Assembly (NCBI GenBank): GCA_051745835.1
Contig: JBNJEL010000105.1
Span: 1 to 5,315 of the forward strand
Length of the DNA stretch: 5,315 nt
DNA from: JBNJEL01 sp051745835
GTDB taxonomy: Bacteria > Bacillota > Halanaerobiia > Halobacteroidales > Acetohalobiaceae
Reading direction: 5' to 3'
Below are positions 1 through 5,315 of this stretch, in pieces. Both the position numbers and the translations under genes were made by a program. The notes under the pieces were generated by a model that was not told where the DNA came from, made no database searches, and worked only from the letters and a program-made list of their open reading frames with translations. How positions within the stretch are numbered: the first letter of the stretch is position 1; each line of letters opens with the position of its first letter.

Positions 1-1
1 T

Positions 2-1255
2 TTATTTGAGAAGATTATAGAAGAGATTCCACCACCACAGGTTGAATTAGATGGCCCATTGCAGATGTTAGTGACAACGATTGAATATAATGATTATGTG
101 GGGCGTTTAGCTGTAGGTAAGATACTGCGTGGTCAAGTAGAGAATGGAGCTTTAGTTTCAGTCTGCCGTGGAGATGGTGAGATTGAGACCGACCGAGTTA
201 ATGAACTATATAAATACTTTGGTTTAGGTAAGAAAGAGGTTGATCAGGCTCAAGCAGGCGATATTGTCTCAATTGCCGGATTAGAAGAGATTAATATCGG
301 AGAAACGATTGCTGATGTAGAAGATCCTGAGCCGCTACCGTTTATTGAGATTGAGAAACCAACCTTAACAATGACTTTTACTACCAATGATAGTCCACTG
401 GCAGGTCAGGAAGGTGAATTCTTAACTTCACGCCATCTAGAGGAGAGATTCGAAAAAGAATTAGAGAGTAATGTAGCTTTAGAGGTGAATGAAACTGATC
501 GCCCTGATACGTGGCGAGTTGCTGGTCGAGGACTACTTCATTTATCAGTCTTAATTGAGACGATGCGGCGCGAAGGTTATGAATTCCAGGTCTCTAAGCC
601 TGATGTGATTATAAAAGAAGAAAATGGTCAGAAGTTAGAACCGTATGAGAAGTTAGTAATCGACATTCCCGAAGAATTTATGGGAGCGATTATGGAAGAG
701 GTCGGTCAGCGCCGCGGTGAAATGCAGAATATGACTCATCTAAGTGCCAGTAGGATTAGATTAGAGTTTGAGATACCAGCGCGGGGGCTAATTGGTTTTA
801 GATCGAACTTCTTAACTTTAACGAAAGGGGAAGGGATTATTAATCACTCCTTCTCCCACTATGGAGCTCATACTGGTGAGATAGAGAGCCGGCGTAATGG
901 TTCTTTAATTGCTACAGAAAAAGGTGAAGTAACCCGGTTTGGAATCTTTAATGCTCAAGAACGCGGTATTATCTTCGTGAAGCCGGGGATGAAAGTCTAT
1001 AAGGGTATGATTGTGGGGGCTAACTCCCGGCAGAGTGATTTAGATATTAATATCTGTAAGGAGAAGAAGTTAGATAATATGCGTTCTGGTTCAGCAGATG
1101 AAGCAATCGATTTAATACCGCCTAAGGAGTTGAGTTTAGAGGAAGCTTTAGAGTATATTGAGGATGATGAGTATGTAGAGATAACGCCGCAAAATATTCG
1201 ATTACGCAAGAAAATTCTAAATGCTAAGGAACGGAGACGTGCCCAGCAGAAATAA
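2..1255 (+). CDS. typA: Ribosome-associated GTPase TypA/BipA, 5'-truncated by window edge
   Basis: TypA/BipA is a translational GTPase related to EF-G and LepA that binds the ribosome and supports 50S assembly and growth under stress. The frame is open from base 2 without a start, giving 417 residues plus TAA. Family members are about 605-615 residues, so roughly 190-200 N-terminal residues (the GTP-binding G domain) lie upstream. Visible in order: the end of the G domain with a PPP linker; an EF-Tu domain-2-like beta barrel (about residues 17-95, starting at LQMLVTTIEYNDYVGR); an EF-G domain-III-like module (about 105-185, with GEFLTSRHLEERF and GRGLLHLSVLIETMRREG); a domain-V-like module (about 200-275, with ARGLIGFRS); and the TypA-specific C-terminal domain (SFSHYG, ERGIIFVKPG, KKLDNMRS, DEYVEITP, IRLRKKIL). 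It ends in a basic tail (KERRRAQQK), as is usual for the family. LepA and EF-G are excluded by the GLIGFRS and NMRS signatures. The frame is intact throughout. Confidence 0.97.
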   Translation, partial: LFEKIIEEIPPPQVELDGPLQMLVTTIEYNDYVGRLAVGKILRGQVENGALVSVCRGDGEIETDRVNELYKYFGLGKKEVDQAQAGDIVSIAGLEEINIGETIADVEDPEPLPFIEIEKPTLTMTFTTNDSPLAGQEGEFLTSRHLEERFEKELESNVALEVNETDRPDTWRVAGRGLLHLSVLIETMRREGYEFQVSKPDVIIKEENGQKLEPYEKLVIDIPEEFMGAIMEEVGQRRGEMQNMTHLSASRIRLEFEIPARGLIGFRSNFLTLTKGEGIINHSFSHYGAHTGEIESRRNGSLIATEKGEVTRFGIFNAQERGIIFVKPGMKVYKGMIVGANSRQSDLDINICKEKKLDNMRSGSADEAIDLIPPKELSLEEALEYIEDDEYVEITPQNIRLRKKILNAKERRRAQQK

Positions 1256-1277
1256 GCTTAATTAATTCCATCCTCAG

Positions 1278-1306
1278 GCAGGACTTTCTTGTTGAGTGAG
1301 GAAAAT
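1278..1306 (+). repeat. Short intergenic motif, copy 1 (upstream of aspB)
   Basis: This 29-nt segment has the layout GCAGGA-C-TTT, 4 nt, TTGA, GTGA, GG, AAAAT. It resembles a segment upstream of dnaE (3384-3415) in the same block order and orientation. GTGA (1296-1299) lies 68 nt before the aspB ATG, against 69 nt for the other copy and dnaE. The motif overlaps an inverted repeat, TCCTCA (1271-1276) with TGAGGA (1297-1302), which has a 20-nt loop and no T-tract and so is not a standard terminator. Its function is unknown. From memory, similar GCAGGA...GAA intergenic motifs occur in other Clostridia, but I could not verify this. Confidence 0.45.
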
Positions 1307-1363
1307 AAGTTTTAGGTCATAAAATTAAGAGTAAGTAGTGATTATTTCGAGAGGAGGAAAGCG

Positions 1364-2554
1364 ATGTATTTAACATCGAAAGTAGAGAAAATAGATGCAT
1401 CACCAACTTTAGCAATTAGTTCTAAAGCAAGTGAGATGAAAAATCAAGGAATTGATATTATTGGTTTGGGTGCTGGAGAGCCTGATTTTGATACTCCAGA
1501 CCATATTAAAGAAGCAGGAATTGCAGCAATAGAAGCTGGATTTACTAATTACACTGCTACTCCTGGTACTTTAGAGCTAAGAGAAGCAATTTGTAATAAG
1601 TTAGAAGCAGAGAATGGTTTAGTCTACCAACCAGAGGAAATTATAGTCTCTTCTGGAGCTAAACATTCATTATATAATTCTTTACAGGCAATCTGTGGTC
1701 GAGGGGATGAAGTAATTATTTCTAGTCCATATTGGGTTAGTTATCCCCAACAGATTAAGTTAGCTGGTGGTCAGCCGGTTGTAATTCATACAGAAGAAAG
1801 TAATGACTTTAAGCTAGAGCTGACTGATTTAGAAGCGGCTATTAGCGAAGATACGCGAGCACTAATCTTAAACTCACCGTCTAATCCGACCGGAGCTGTC
1901 TATACAAAAGAGGAGCTTAGAGCAATTGGCGAATTAGCTGTCGAGCATGATATCTATATTATTGCTGATGAGATCTATGAAAAGATTACTTATGAAGCAG
2001 AAGCGGTTAGTATTGCTTCGTTAAGTGAGGAGATTAAAGAGTTAACTATTCTAATCAATGGTGTCTCCAAGGCTTATGCAATGACAGGTTGGCGGATTGG
2101 CTATGCAGCTGCTAATGAAAAAATAGTAGCAGCAATGTCTAAGTTACAGAGTCACAGCACTTCTAATCCTAATTCGATTGCTCAACAGGCAAGTGTAGCT
2201 GCTCTAAAAGGTAGTCAACAGCCGGTTGGTGAGATGGTAACAGCCTTTAAGAAACGTAGAGATTATATTGTAGAGCGGATTAATCAGATTCGCGGTTTAT
2301 CAGCTCGTAAGCCGCAGGGAGCATTCTATCTCTTTGTCAATGCTCAGGAGCTAATCGGTAGTCAGGTTGCTGGAGAGCAAATAAATGATGATGAAGATTT
2401 AGCCGAAGTACTGCTAACAACAGCTCAAGTAGCGGTAGTACCAGGGTTTGCTTTTGGCGCTGAAGGATACTTACGACTCTCTTATGCTGCTTCCATGGCA
2501 GAATTAGAGACAGCTTTAGATAGAATTGAAGAGCTATTAGGGACTAAGAGTTAA
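1364..2554 (+). CDS. aspB: Aspartate aminotransferase, class I-beta, PLP-dependent
   Basis: This cytoplasmic enzyme reversibly transfers the amino group between aspartate and 2-oxoglutarate, giving oxaloacetate and glutamate. It links the TCA-cycle intermediate pool to aspartate-family amino acids. The 396-residue length is typical. Visible signatures: GAGEPDFDTP (36-45); Y63 in NYTATPGTLELREAI; K100 in SSGAKHSLYN; W124 in SPYWVSYP; N174 in SNPTG; D202 and Y205 in ADEIYE; the PLP Schiff-base lysine K236 in SKAYAMTGWRIGY, with R244 for the phosphate; and R371 in RLSYA for the substrate alpha-carboxylate. K100 aligns with the lysine that recognises the distal carboxylate in Thermus I-beta enzymes, which favours aspartate over a neutral-amino-acid aminotransferase. 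Some I-beta members also transaminate prephenate, and this cannot be excluded. The start is supported by AGGAGG at 1352-1357, 6 nt before ATG. The gene is 108 bp from typA, so cotranscription is uncertain. Its 3' end overlaps ytrI tail to tail. Confidence 0.95.
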   Translation: MYLTSKVEKIDASPTLAISSKASEMKNQGIDIIGLGAGEPDFDTPDHIKEAGIAAIEAGFTNYTATPGTLELREAICNKLEAENGLVYQPEEIIVSSGAKHSLYNSLQAICGRGDEVIISSPYWVSYPQQIKLAGGQPVVIHTEESNDFKLELTDLEAAISEDTRALILNSPSNPTGAVYTKEELRAIGELAVEHDIYIIADEIYEKITYEAEAVSIASLSEEIKELTILINGVSKAYAMTGWRIGYAAANEKIVAAMSKLQSHSTSNPNSIAQQASVAALKGSQQPVGEMVTAFKKRRDYIVERINQIRGLSARKPQGAFYLFVNAQELIGSQVAGEQINDDEDLAEVLLTTAQVAVVPGFAFGAEGYLRLSYAASMAELETALDRIEELLGTKS

Positions 2555-2560
2555 TTAACT
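2549..2560. repeat. 12-bp perfect palindrome spanning two convergent stop codons
   Basis: The sequence AGTTAATTAACT is its own reverse complement. It contains the TAA stop of aspB (2552-2554, plus strand) and the TAA stop of ytrI (2551-2553, minus strand), so the two genes share TTAA. The flanking bases (G on both sides) do not extend the palindrome. It may simply result from packing two TAA codons tail to tail. Confidence 0.85.
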
Positions 2561-3027
2561 GAGGAGGCATCAACTTTAATGACTGCCTCCTGTTGGAGTA
2601 ATAACCAGATGAGGTCAATCTCATAATTTGTCCCTTCAATATTAATTATCCGGTCGTCAATTGTATTACTGATTAAAGTACCATCAATCTGATTCATTTG
2701 GCGGCCGATAATACTGGCTAGTAAGTTATGTAATTTTTCAGTTAGTTGTTGTTTAATATGTTTATTCTGATCGGTATTAACTATAACTTTTACCTTCTGG
2801 ACTACCTTCCACTTTCTATGGGCTAAGTTCTCCTCTAATTTCTGTAATTGTTGGTCCTTAGCAGCAATCTTGTTACTTAACTCTTTATTTTGATAGATGA
2901 GATTGTCAATCTGTCGGGCAGTAATTAAATTAAGGATTAAAGCTCCGCTAATAACGCCTAATAAGAAAGCAGCCAATAAGCGGGCTAGGTCGAGTTTAGT
3001 TAAGGTTAGAAACTTAAAGTTGATCAC
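2551..3027 (-). CDS. ytrI: Sporulation membrane protein YtrI-like
   Basis: The product has 158 residues and is probably a single-pass membrane protein. It has a short basic N-terminus, one hydrophobic segment at about residues 17-36 (LLAAFLLGVISGALILNLIT), a coiled-coil-like stretch at about 38-68 rich in Q, K, E, N and L, and a C-terminal soluble domain at about 73-158 starting WKVVQKVKVIVN. This plan matches Bacillus subtilis YtrI, a sigma-E-controlled sporulation protein of similar size. The assignment rests on architecture, length and position after ytrH more than on a residue-level match. The predicted start is GTG at 3027-3025, 2 bp after the ytrH stop. GGAGG lies inside the last ytrH codons (complement of 3037-3041), 9 nt away, so translation is probably coupled to ytrH. 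The last codons contain one arm of a hairpin (2562-2591), and the stop overlaps that of aspB. If it is not YtrI, it is an unnamed membrane coiled-coil protein. Confidence 0.78.
   Translation of the reverse strand: MINFKFLTLTKLDLARLLAAFLLGVISGALILNLITARQIDNLIYQNKELSNKIAAKDQQLQKLEENLAHRKWKVVQKVKVIVNTDQNKHIKQQLTEKLHNLLASIIGRQMNQIDGTLISNTIDDRIINIEGTNYEIDLIWLLLQQEAVIKVDASSVN
2562..2591. other. 8-bp perfect inverted repeat at the aspB/ytrI convergent end
   Basis: AGGAGGCA (2562-2569) and TGCCTCCT (2584-2591) form an uninterrupted 8-bp stem with a 14-nt loop. It starts 7 nt after the aspB stop and lies within the last coding residues of ytrI. It could slow or end transcription arriving from aspB, or protect the 3' end. 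Neither strand has a proper T-tract after it: the plus strand continues GTTGGAGTAA and the minus strand continues CAGTTAATTAACTCTTAG. It is therefore not called an intrinsic terminator. In the ytrI reading direction the stem encodes ordinary residues. Confidence 0.55.
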
Positions 3028-3029
3028 TG

Positions 3030-3341
3030 TTATTTGCCTCCAGTTAGAATATTGATGATCCAGATACCTAATTGGGCACCAAAGAAGGCAGCAATTAGGA
3101 CTAATAGCTGCCGGATAACTAACGTTAATCTTCCTTCCATAAAACCGCCTTCGATTAAGCGTAGATTAGAGAAGGTACCTCCAATAGCAGTAACAATTGC
3201 CCATAACTTAATATCTTTAGCTATCTTAAACATTAACTTAACGGGCGATTGATAGGTTAAAAGACTCGCAAAACTGCCGATCAAGACACCGCCTAATAAG
3301 ACACCAAGCGCAGTAAAGAAGGCTAAAATAATCTTTTGCAT
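3030..3341 (-). CDS. ytrH: Sporulation membrane protein YtrH
   Basis: The product is a 103-residue integral membrane protein of the YtrH family, required for efficient sporulation in Bacillus subtilis, where it is made in the mother cell under sigma-E. Hydrophobic segments are visible at about 4-28 (containing LGVLLGGVLIGSFASLL), 46-62 and 77-99. The conserved family core is clear: LWAIVTAIGGTF (46-57), then IEGGFMEG (63-70), an RQLL segment and FGAQLG (87-92). The frame is open upstream to an ATG at 3419, which would give 129 residues. I chose the internal ATG at 3341 because an AGGTGA site (complement of 3346-3351) sits 4 nt before it, the protein then starts directly with the hydrophobic segment as in the family, and the length nears the roughly 113 residues of the Bacillus protein. 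The added 26 residues would be polar and unlike the family. It is first in a two-gene operon with ytrI and is divergent from dnaE. Confidence 0.88.
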   Translation of the reverse strand: MQKIILAFFTALGVLLGGVLIGSFASLLTYQSPVKLMFKIAKDIKLWAIVTAIGGTFSNLRLIEGGFMEGRLTLVIRQLLVLIAAFFGAQLGIWIINILTGGK

Positions 3342-3345
3342 ATTA

Positions 3346-3351
3346 TCACCT
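3346..3351 (-). promoter_or_regulatory. Shine-Dalgarno site deciding the ytrH start
   Basis: AGGTGA on the minus strand lies 4 nt before the ATG at 3341-3339. Neither upstream in-frame ATG (3419 and 3362) has a comparable site at normal distance. This supports the short 103-residue YtrH. Confidence 0.7.
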
Positions 3352-3366
3352 GCTTCAATCATTAGT

Positions 3367-3395
3367 AATGTATATTTCTGTAAGCAGGAATTTAG
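3367..3395 (-). promoter_or_regulatory. Candidate sigma-E-type promoter for ytrH-ytrI
   Basis: On the minus strand a -10-like TATACATT (3374-3367) resembles the sigma-E consensus CATACAMT with two mismatches. It is preceded, after a 14-bp spacer, by CTAAATT (3395-3389), a weak match to KMATATT. Transcription would begin near 3360, about 20 nt before the ytrH ATG, leaving room only for its ribosome site. Regulation of ytrHI by sigma-E is known in Bacillus subtilis; its application here is inference. Such AT-rich matches arise easily by chance. Confidence 0.35.
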
Positions 3396-3415
3396 TATCT
3401 TGACAGTGAATAAAT
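3384..3415 (+). repeat. Short intergenic motif, copy 2 (upstream of dnaE)
   Basis: This 32-nt segment has the layout GCAGGA-A-TTT, 6 nt, TTGA, CA, GTGA, AT, AAAT, parallel to the segment at 1278-1306 upstream of aspB. GTGA (3406-3409) lies 69 nt before the dnaE GTG start. It contains TTGACA (3400-3405), a perfect sigma-A -35 hexamer, but no good -10 hexamer follows at 16-18 bp (TTACGA at 17 bp, TATTAC at 15 bp). TTGACA may therefore be part of the motif rather than a promoter. A short inverted repeat, ATGTAT (3368-3373) with ATACAT (3414-3419), brackets it. On the other strand it overlaps the proposed ytrH -35. Confidence 0.45.
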
Positions 3416-3460
3416 ACATATATTACGAGATTTATAGATCGGTAGCATAGTATAGATAGT

Positions 3461-3467
3461 AAGGAGG
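3461..3467 (+). promoter_or_regulatory. Shine-Dalgarno site for dnaE (GTG start)
   Basis: AAGGAGG is a near-complete complement to the 16S rRNA 3' end and lies 7 nt before the GTG at 3475. It fixes the start at GTG, with no usable ATG nearby. The encoded MTDFVHLHVHSEYSLLDG is the expected DnaE N-terminus. Confidence 0.9.
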
Positions 3468-3474
3468 GCTGGTA

Positions 3475-5315
3475 GTGACCGATTTTGTTCATCTACATGT
3501 ACATAGTGAATATAGTTTACTCGATGGAGCAGCTAAGGTTGAAGATTTAGTTAAGCAGGCGGCAGAGTTTGAGATGCCAGCCCTAGCGATAACTGATCAC
3601 GGTAATCTCTACGGAGCAATAGATTTCTATCGAGCTGCTAAGCAAGCTGGAATAAAACCGATTATTGGCTCGGAGGTTTATGTCGCTGAGAATAGTAGAT
3701 TTGAGCAGCGTGGTAAGCAGGATGCTTATCATTTAGTGCTCTTAGCGAAGAATAAAGAAGGTTACCAAAACTTAATGCGGTTAGTCTCTTTAGGCCATTT
3801 AGAGGGTTTTTATTATAAGCCGCGTGTCGACCAGGAGTTATTAGCAGAGTATAGTGAGGGACTAATCTGTTTAAGTGCATGTTTAGCTGGGCGAGTAGCT
3901 CAAGGTATCTTAAATGAACAGGAAGAACAAGTAAGAGAGACAATTAAGACTTATCGTCAGATCTTTGGTGCGGATAACTTCTACTTAGAGATGCAGGATC
4001 ACGGTCTGCGTAAGGAGCAGATACTTAATCATCAGTTAATTGAACTAAGTCAAGAGTTGGATGTACCACTGGTAGCTACTAATGATGTTCACTACTTAAC
4101 CAAGGAGGATGCGCCAGCTCATGATGTTCTGCTTTCAATTCAGACTGGTAGTGAGCTAGCTGATGAAGATCGTTTGCAGTTTCCTAATGATGAGTTCTAC
4201 TTTAAAGATAGTGCGGAGATGGCTGATAATTTTAATGCAGTATCACAAGCAGTTACTAATACGGTGGAAATTGCTGAGCGGTGTAACCTAGAGCTAGATT
4301 TTGACCAGACCTATCTACCTGATTATGAAGTACCTCAGTCTCAATCTCTATCCTCCTATCTGCGTCAGCTCTGTTATCAAGGGGCAGAAGAGCGATATGG
4401 TGAAGTGAGTACAGCAGTTAAAGAACGGCTAGATTATGAATTAGAGATTATTAATCAGATGGGTTATCCCGCTTACTTCTTAATTGTCTGGGACTTTGTT
4501 GAATATGCTAAAGAAGAAGGAATTATAGTTGGGCCTGGTCGCGGTAGTGCCGCCGGGAGTTTAGTCTCCTACGTATTAGGGATTACTGAGTTAGATCCAC
4601 TAGAGTATGATTTGATCTTTGAGCGTTTCTTAAATCCAGCGCGCGTTAGTATGCCTGATATAGATATTGACTTCTGTTATCAGCGACGGGACGAAGTAAT
4701 TGAGTATGTAACTAAGAAGTATGGTCAGGAGCGGGTAGCGCAGATAATTACGTTTGGAACGATGGCGGCACGAGCTGTAATTAGAGATGTAGGACGGGTT
4801 TTAGATCTCTCGTATGGTCAAGTAGATCAGATAGCTAAATTAATTCCTCCGGGGGCTACTTTAAAAGAAGCTTTAGAAGAGTCAGAGGAGTTAAAAGAGA
4901 GCTATCAGCAAAAGCAGGAGGTTAAGCGCTTAATCGATTATGCGCAGCGTCTGGAAGGGTTGCCACGTCACGCTTCAACTCATGCTGCGGGGGTAGTAAT
5001 TTCTAAAGAGGAGTTAACTGATTATACTCCCTTACAGCAGAATAAAGGTGAAGTAACAACGCAGTATCCCATGGGCGATTTAGAGGCAATTGGACTGCTT
5101 AAGATGGACTTCTTAGGCTTGCGCACACTGACGGTAATTAATAATGCTTTAGATCTGATAGCAGAGCATCAAGAGGTAGAGTTGGAGTTAACAGATATTC
5201 CGTTGACTGACCAGACAACTTATGAATTATTGCAGACGGGTAATACAGAAGGTATCTTTCAGATTGAGTCTGAGCTCTTCCAGCGGTTGATTACTAAGTT
5301 GCAGCCGACTTGCTT
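3475..5315 (+). CDS. dnaE: DNA polymerase III subunit alpha (DnaE), 3'-truncated by window edge
   Basis: This is the replicative C-family DNA polymerase catalytic subunit. The window holds 613 complete codons of a protein usually 1050-1200 residues long, ending mid-codon in the LQPTC(F) motif. The N-terminal PHP domain (about 1-270) shows HLHVHSEYSLLDG (6-18), TDHGNLYGA (40-48), GSEVYVAE (65-72), YHLVLLAK (85-92), LSACLAG (133-139) and ATNDVHYL (201-208). The palm domain follows, with GPGRGSAAGSLVSYVLGIT (353-371), the catalytic aspartates D395 and D397 in MPDIDIDF (393-400), and the third acidic residue D545 in LLKMDFLGLRTLT (541-553). FGTMAARAVIRDVGR (427-441), HASTHAAGVVIS (499-510) and EGIFQIES (592-599) are further family blocks. 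Fingers, beta-clamp-binding and OB-fold regions would lie beyond the window. No separate exonuclease domain is inserted in the PHP domain and the PDIDIDF context is DnaE-like, so this is not PolC. The gene starts at GTG behind a strong AAGGAGG and is divergent from ytrH. Confidence 0.97.
   Translation, partial: MTDFVHLHVHSEYSLLDGAAKVEDLVKQAAEFEMPALAITDHGNLYGAIDFYRAAKQAGIKPIIGSEVYVAENSRFEQRGKQDAYHLVLLAKNKEGYQNLMRLVSLGHLEGFYYKPRVDQELLAEYSEGLICLSACLAGRVAQGILNEQEEQVRETIKTYRQIFGADNFYLEMQDHGLRKEQILNHQLIELSQELDVPLVATNDVHYLTKEDAPAHDVLLSIQTGSELADEDRLQFPNDEFYFKDSAEMADNFNAVSQAVTNTVEIAERCNLELDFDQTYLPDYEVPQSQSLSSYLRQLCYQGAEERYGEVSTAVKERLDYELEIINQMGYPAYFLIVWDFVEYAKEEGIIVGPGRGSAAGSLVSYVLGITELDPLEYDLIFERFLNPARVSMPDIDIDFCYQRRDEVIEYVTKKYGQERVAQIITFGTMAARAVIRDVGRVLDLSYGQVDQIAKLIPPGATLKEALEESEELKESYQQKQEVKRLIDYAQRLEGLPRHASTHAAGVVISKEELTDYTPLQQNKGEVTTQYPMGDLEAIGLLKMDFLGLRTLTVINNALDLIAEHQEVELELTDIPLTDQTTYELLQTGNTEGIFQIESELFQRLITKLQPTC

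Noticed and set aside
997..1209. 70-codon open frame on the minus strand inside typA
   Set aside because: It is fully antisense to a strongly conserved typA region and its serine- and isoleucine-rich translation reflects the opposite-strand codons. No good ribosome site or family match was seen.
1271..1302. TCCTCA/TGAGGA inverted repeat as a typA terminator
   Set aside because: The stem is only 6 bp with a 20-nt loop and is followed by AAAATAAG rather than a T-tract. The position is better described by the shared intergenic motif.
1292..1325. Sigma-A promoter for aspB (TTGAGT with TAAAAT)
   Set aside because: The spacer between the two hexamers is 22 bp, too long, and no better pair was found in the gap, so a promoter is not called.
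2562..2626. AGGAGG (2562-2567) followed by an ATG (2579) as a tiny plus-strand gene after aspB
   Set aside because: The spacing is 11 nt, the frame has only about 15 codons, and the AGGAGG is one arm of the 2562-2591 hairpin and part of ytrI codons.
3034..3252. 72-codon open frame on the plus strand antisense to ytrH
   Set aside because: It lies within the ytrH coding region, whose membrane protein has clear family motifs. The antisense product matches nothing I recognise.
3400..3428. Sigma-A promoter for dnaE built on the perfect TTGACA
   Set aside because: The sequence at 17 bp is TTACGA and at 15 bp TATTAC. Neither is a convincing -10, so it is reported only within the motif entry.
3662..3943. 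93-codon open frame on the minus strand inside dnaE
   Set aside because: It is antisense to the conserved PHP domain of dnaE and is a by-product of its codon composition.
1..5315. Mobile element, CRISPR array, tRNA, riboswitch or defence system
   Set aside because: The window is almost fully occupied by housekeeping and sporulation genes; the only gaps are 108 and 133 bp. No transposase, repeat-spacer pattern, cloverleaf or known riboswitch core was seen.

Overview
The window is AT-rich, densely coded chromosomal DNA with leucine codon TTA used heavily. It comes from a low-GC, Gram-positive, endospore-forming bacterium of the Firmicutes. The spore signature is a ytrH-ytrI pair, a sporulation membrane-protein operon, lying divergent from dnaE as I recall it in Bacillus subtilis. 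The protein sequences look clostridial or halanaerobial rather than Bacillus-like, but that placement is an impression from memory, not a computed result.

Layout: (1) 2-1255 (+) is the 3' two thirds of typA/bipA, a ribosome-associated translational GTPase; its G domain lies upstream of the window. (2) 1256-1363 is a 108-bp gap holding a short structured motif and the Shine-Dalgarno site of the next gene. (3) 1364-2554 (+) is a complete class I-beta aspartate aminotransferase (aspB type). (4) 2551-3027 and 3030-3341 (-) are ytrI and ytrH, transcribed ytrH to ytrI and separated by 2 bp. ytrI meets aspB tail to tail, and their stop codons share a TTAA. (5) 3342-3474 is a 133-bp divergent intergenic region with a possible sigma-E-type promoter for ytrH, a second copy of the short motif, and a strong Shine-Dalgarno site for dnaE. 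(6) 3475-5315 (+) is the 5' half of dnaE, the DNA polymerase III alpha subunit, starting at GTG and cut off by the window end.

Most of the window is housekeeping: translation, amino-acid metabolism and replication, with a small sporulation operon inserted on the opposite strand. I see no mobile element, CRISPR array, tRNA, rRNA or defence system. The least explained signal is a pair of similar intergenic motifs (GCAGGA-N-TTT ... TTGA ... GTGA ... AAAT). One lies upstream of aspB and one upstream of dnaE, in the same orientation, with the GTGA core 68 and 69 nt from the respective start codons. They may be a recurrent cis element; I cannot test its genome-wide distribution here.
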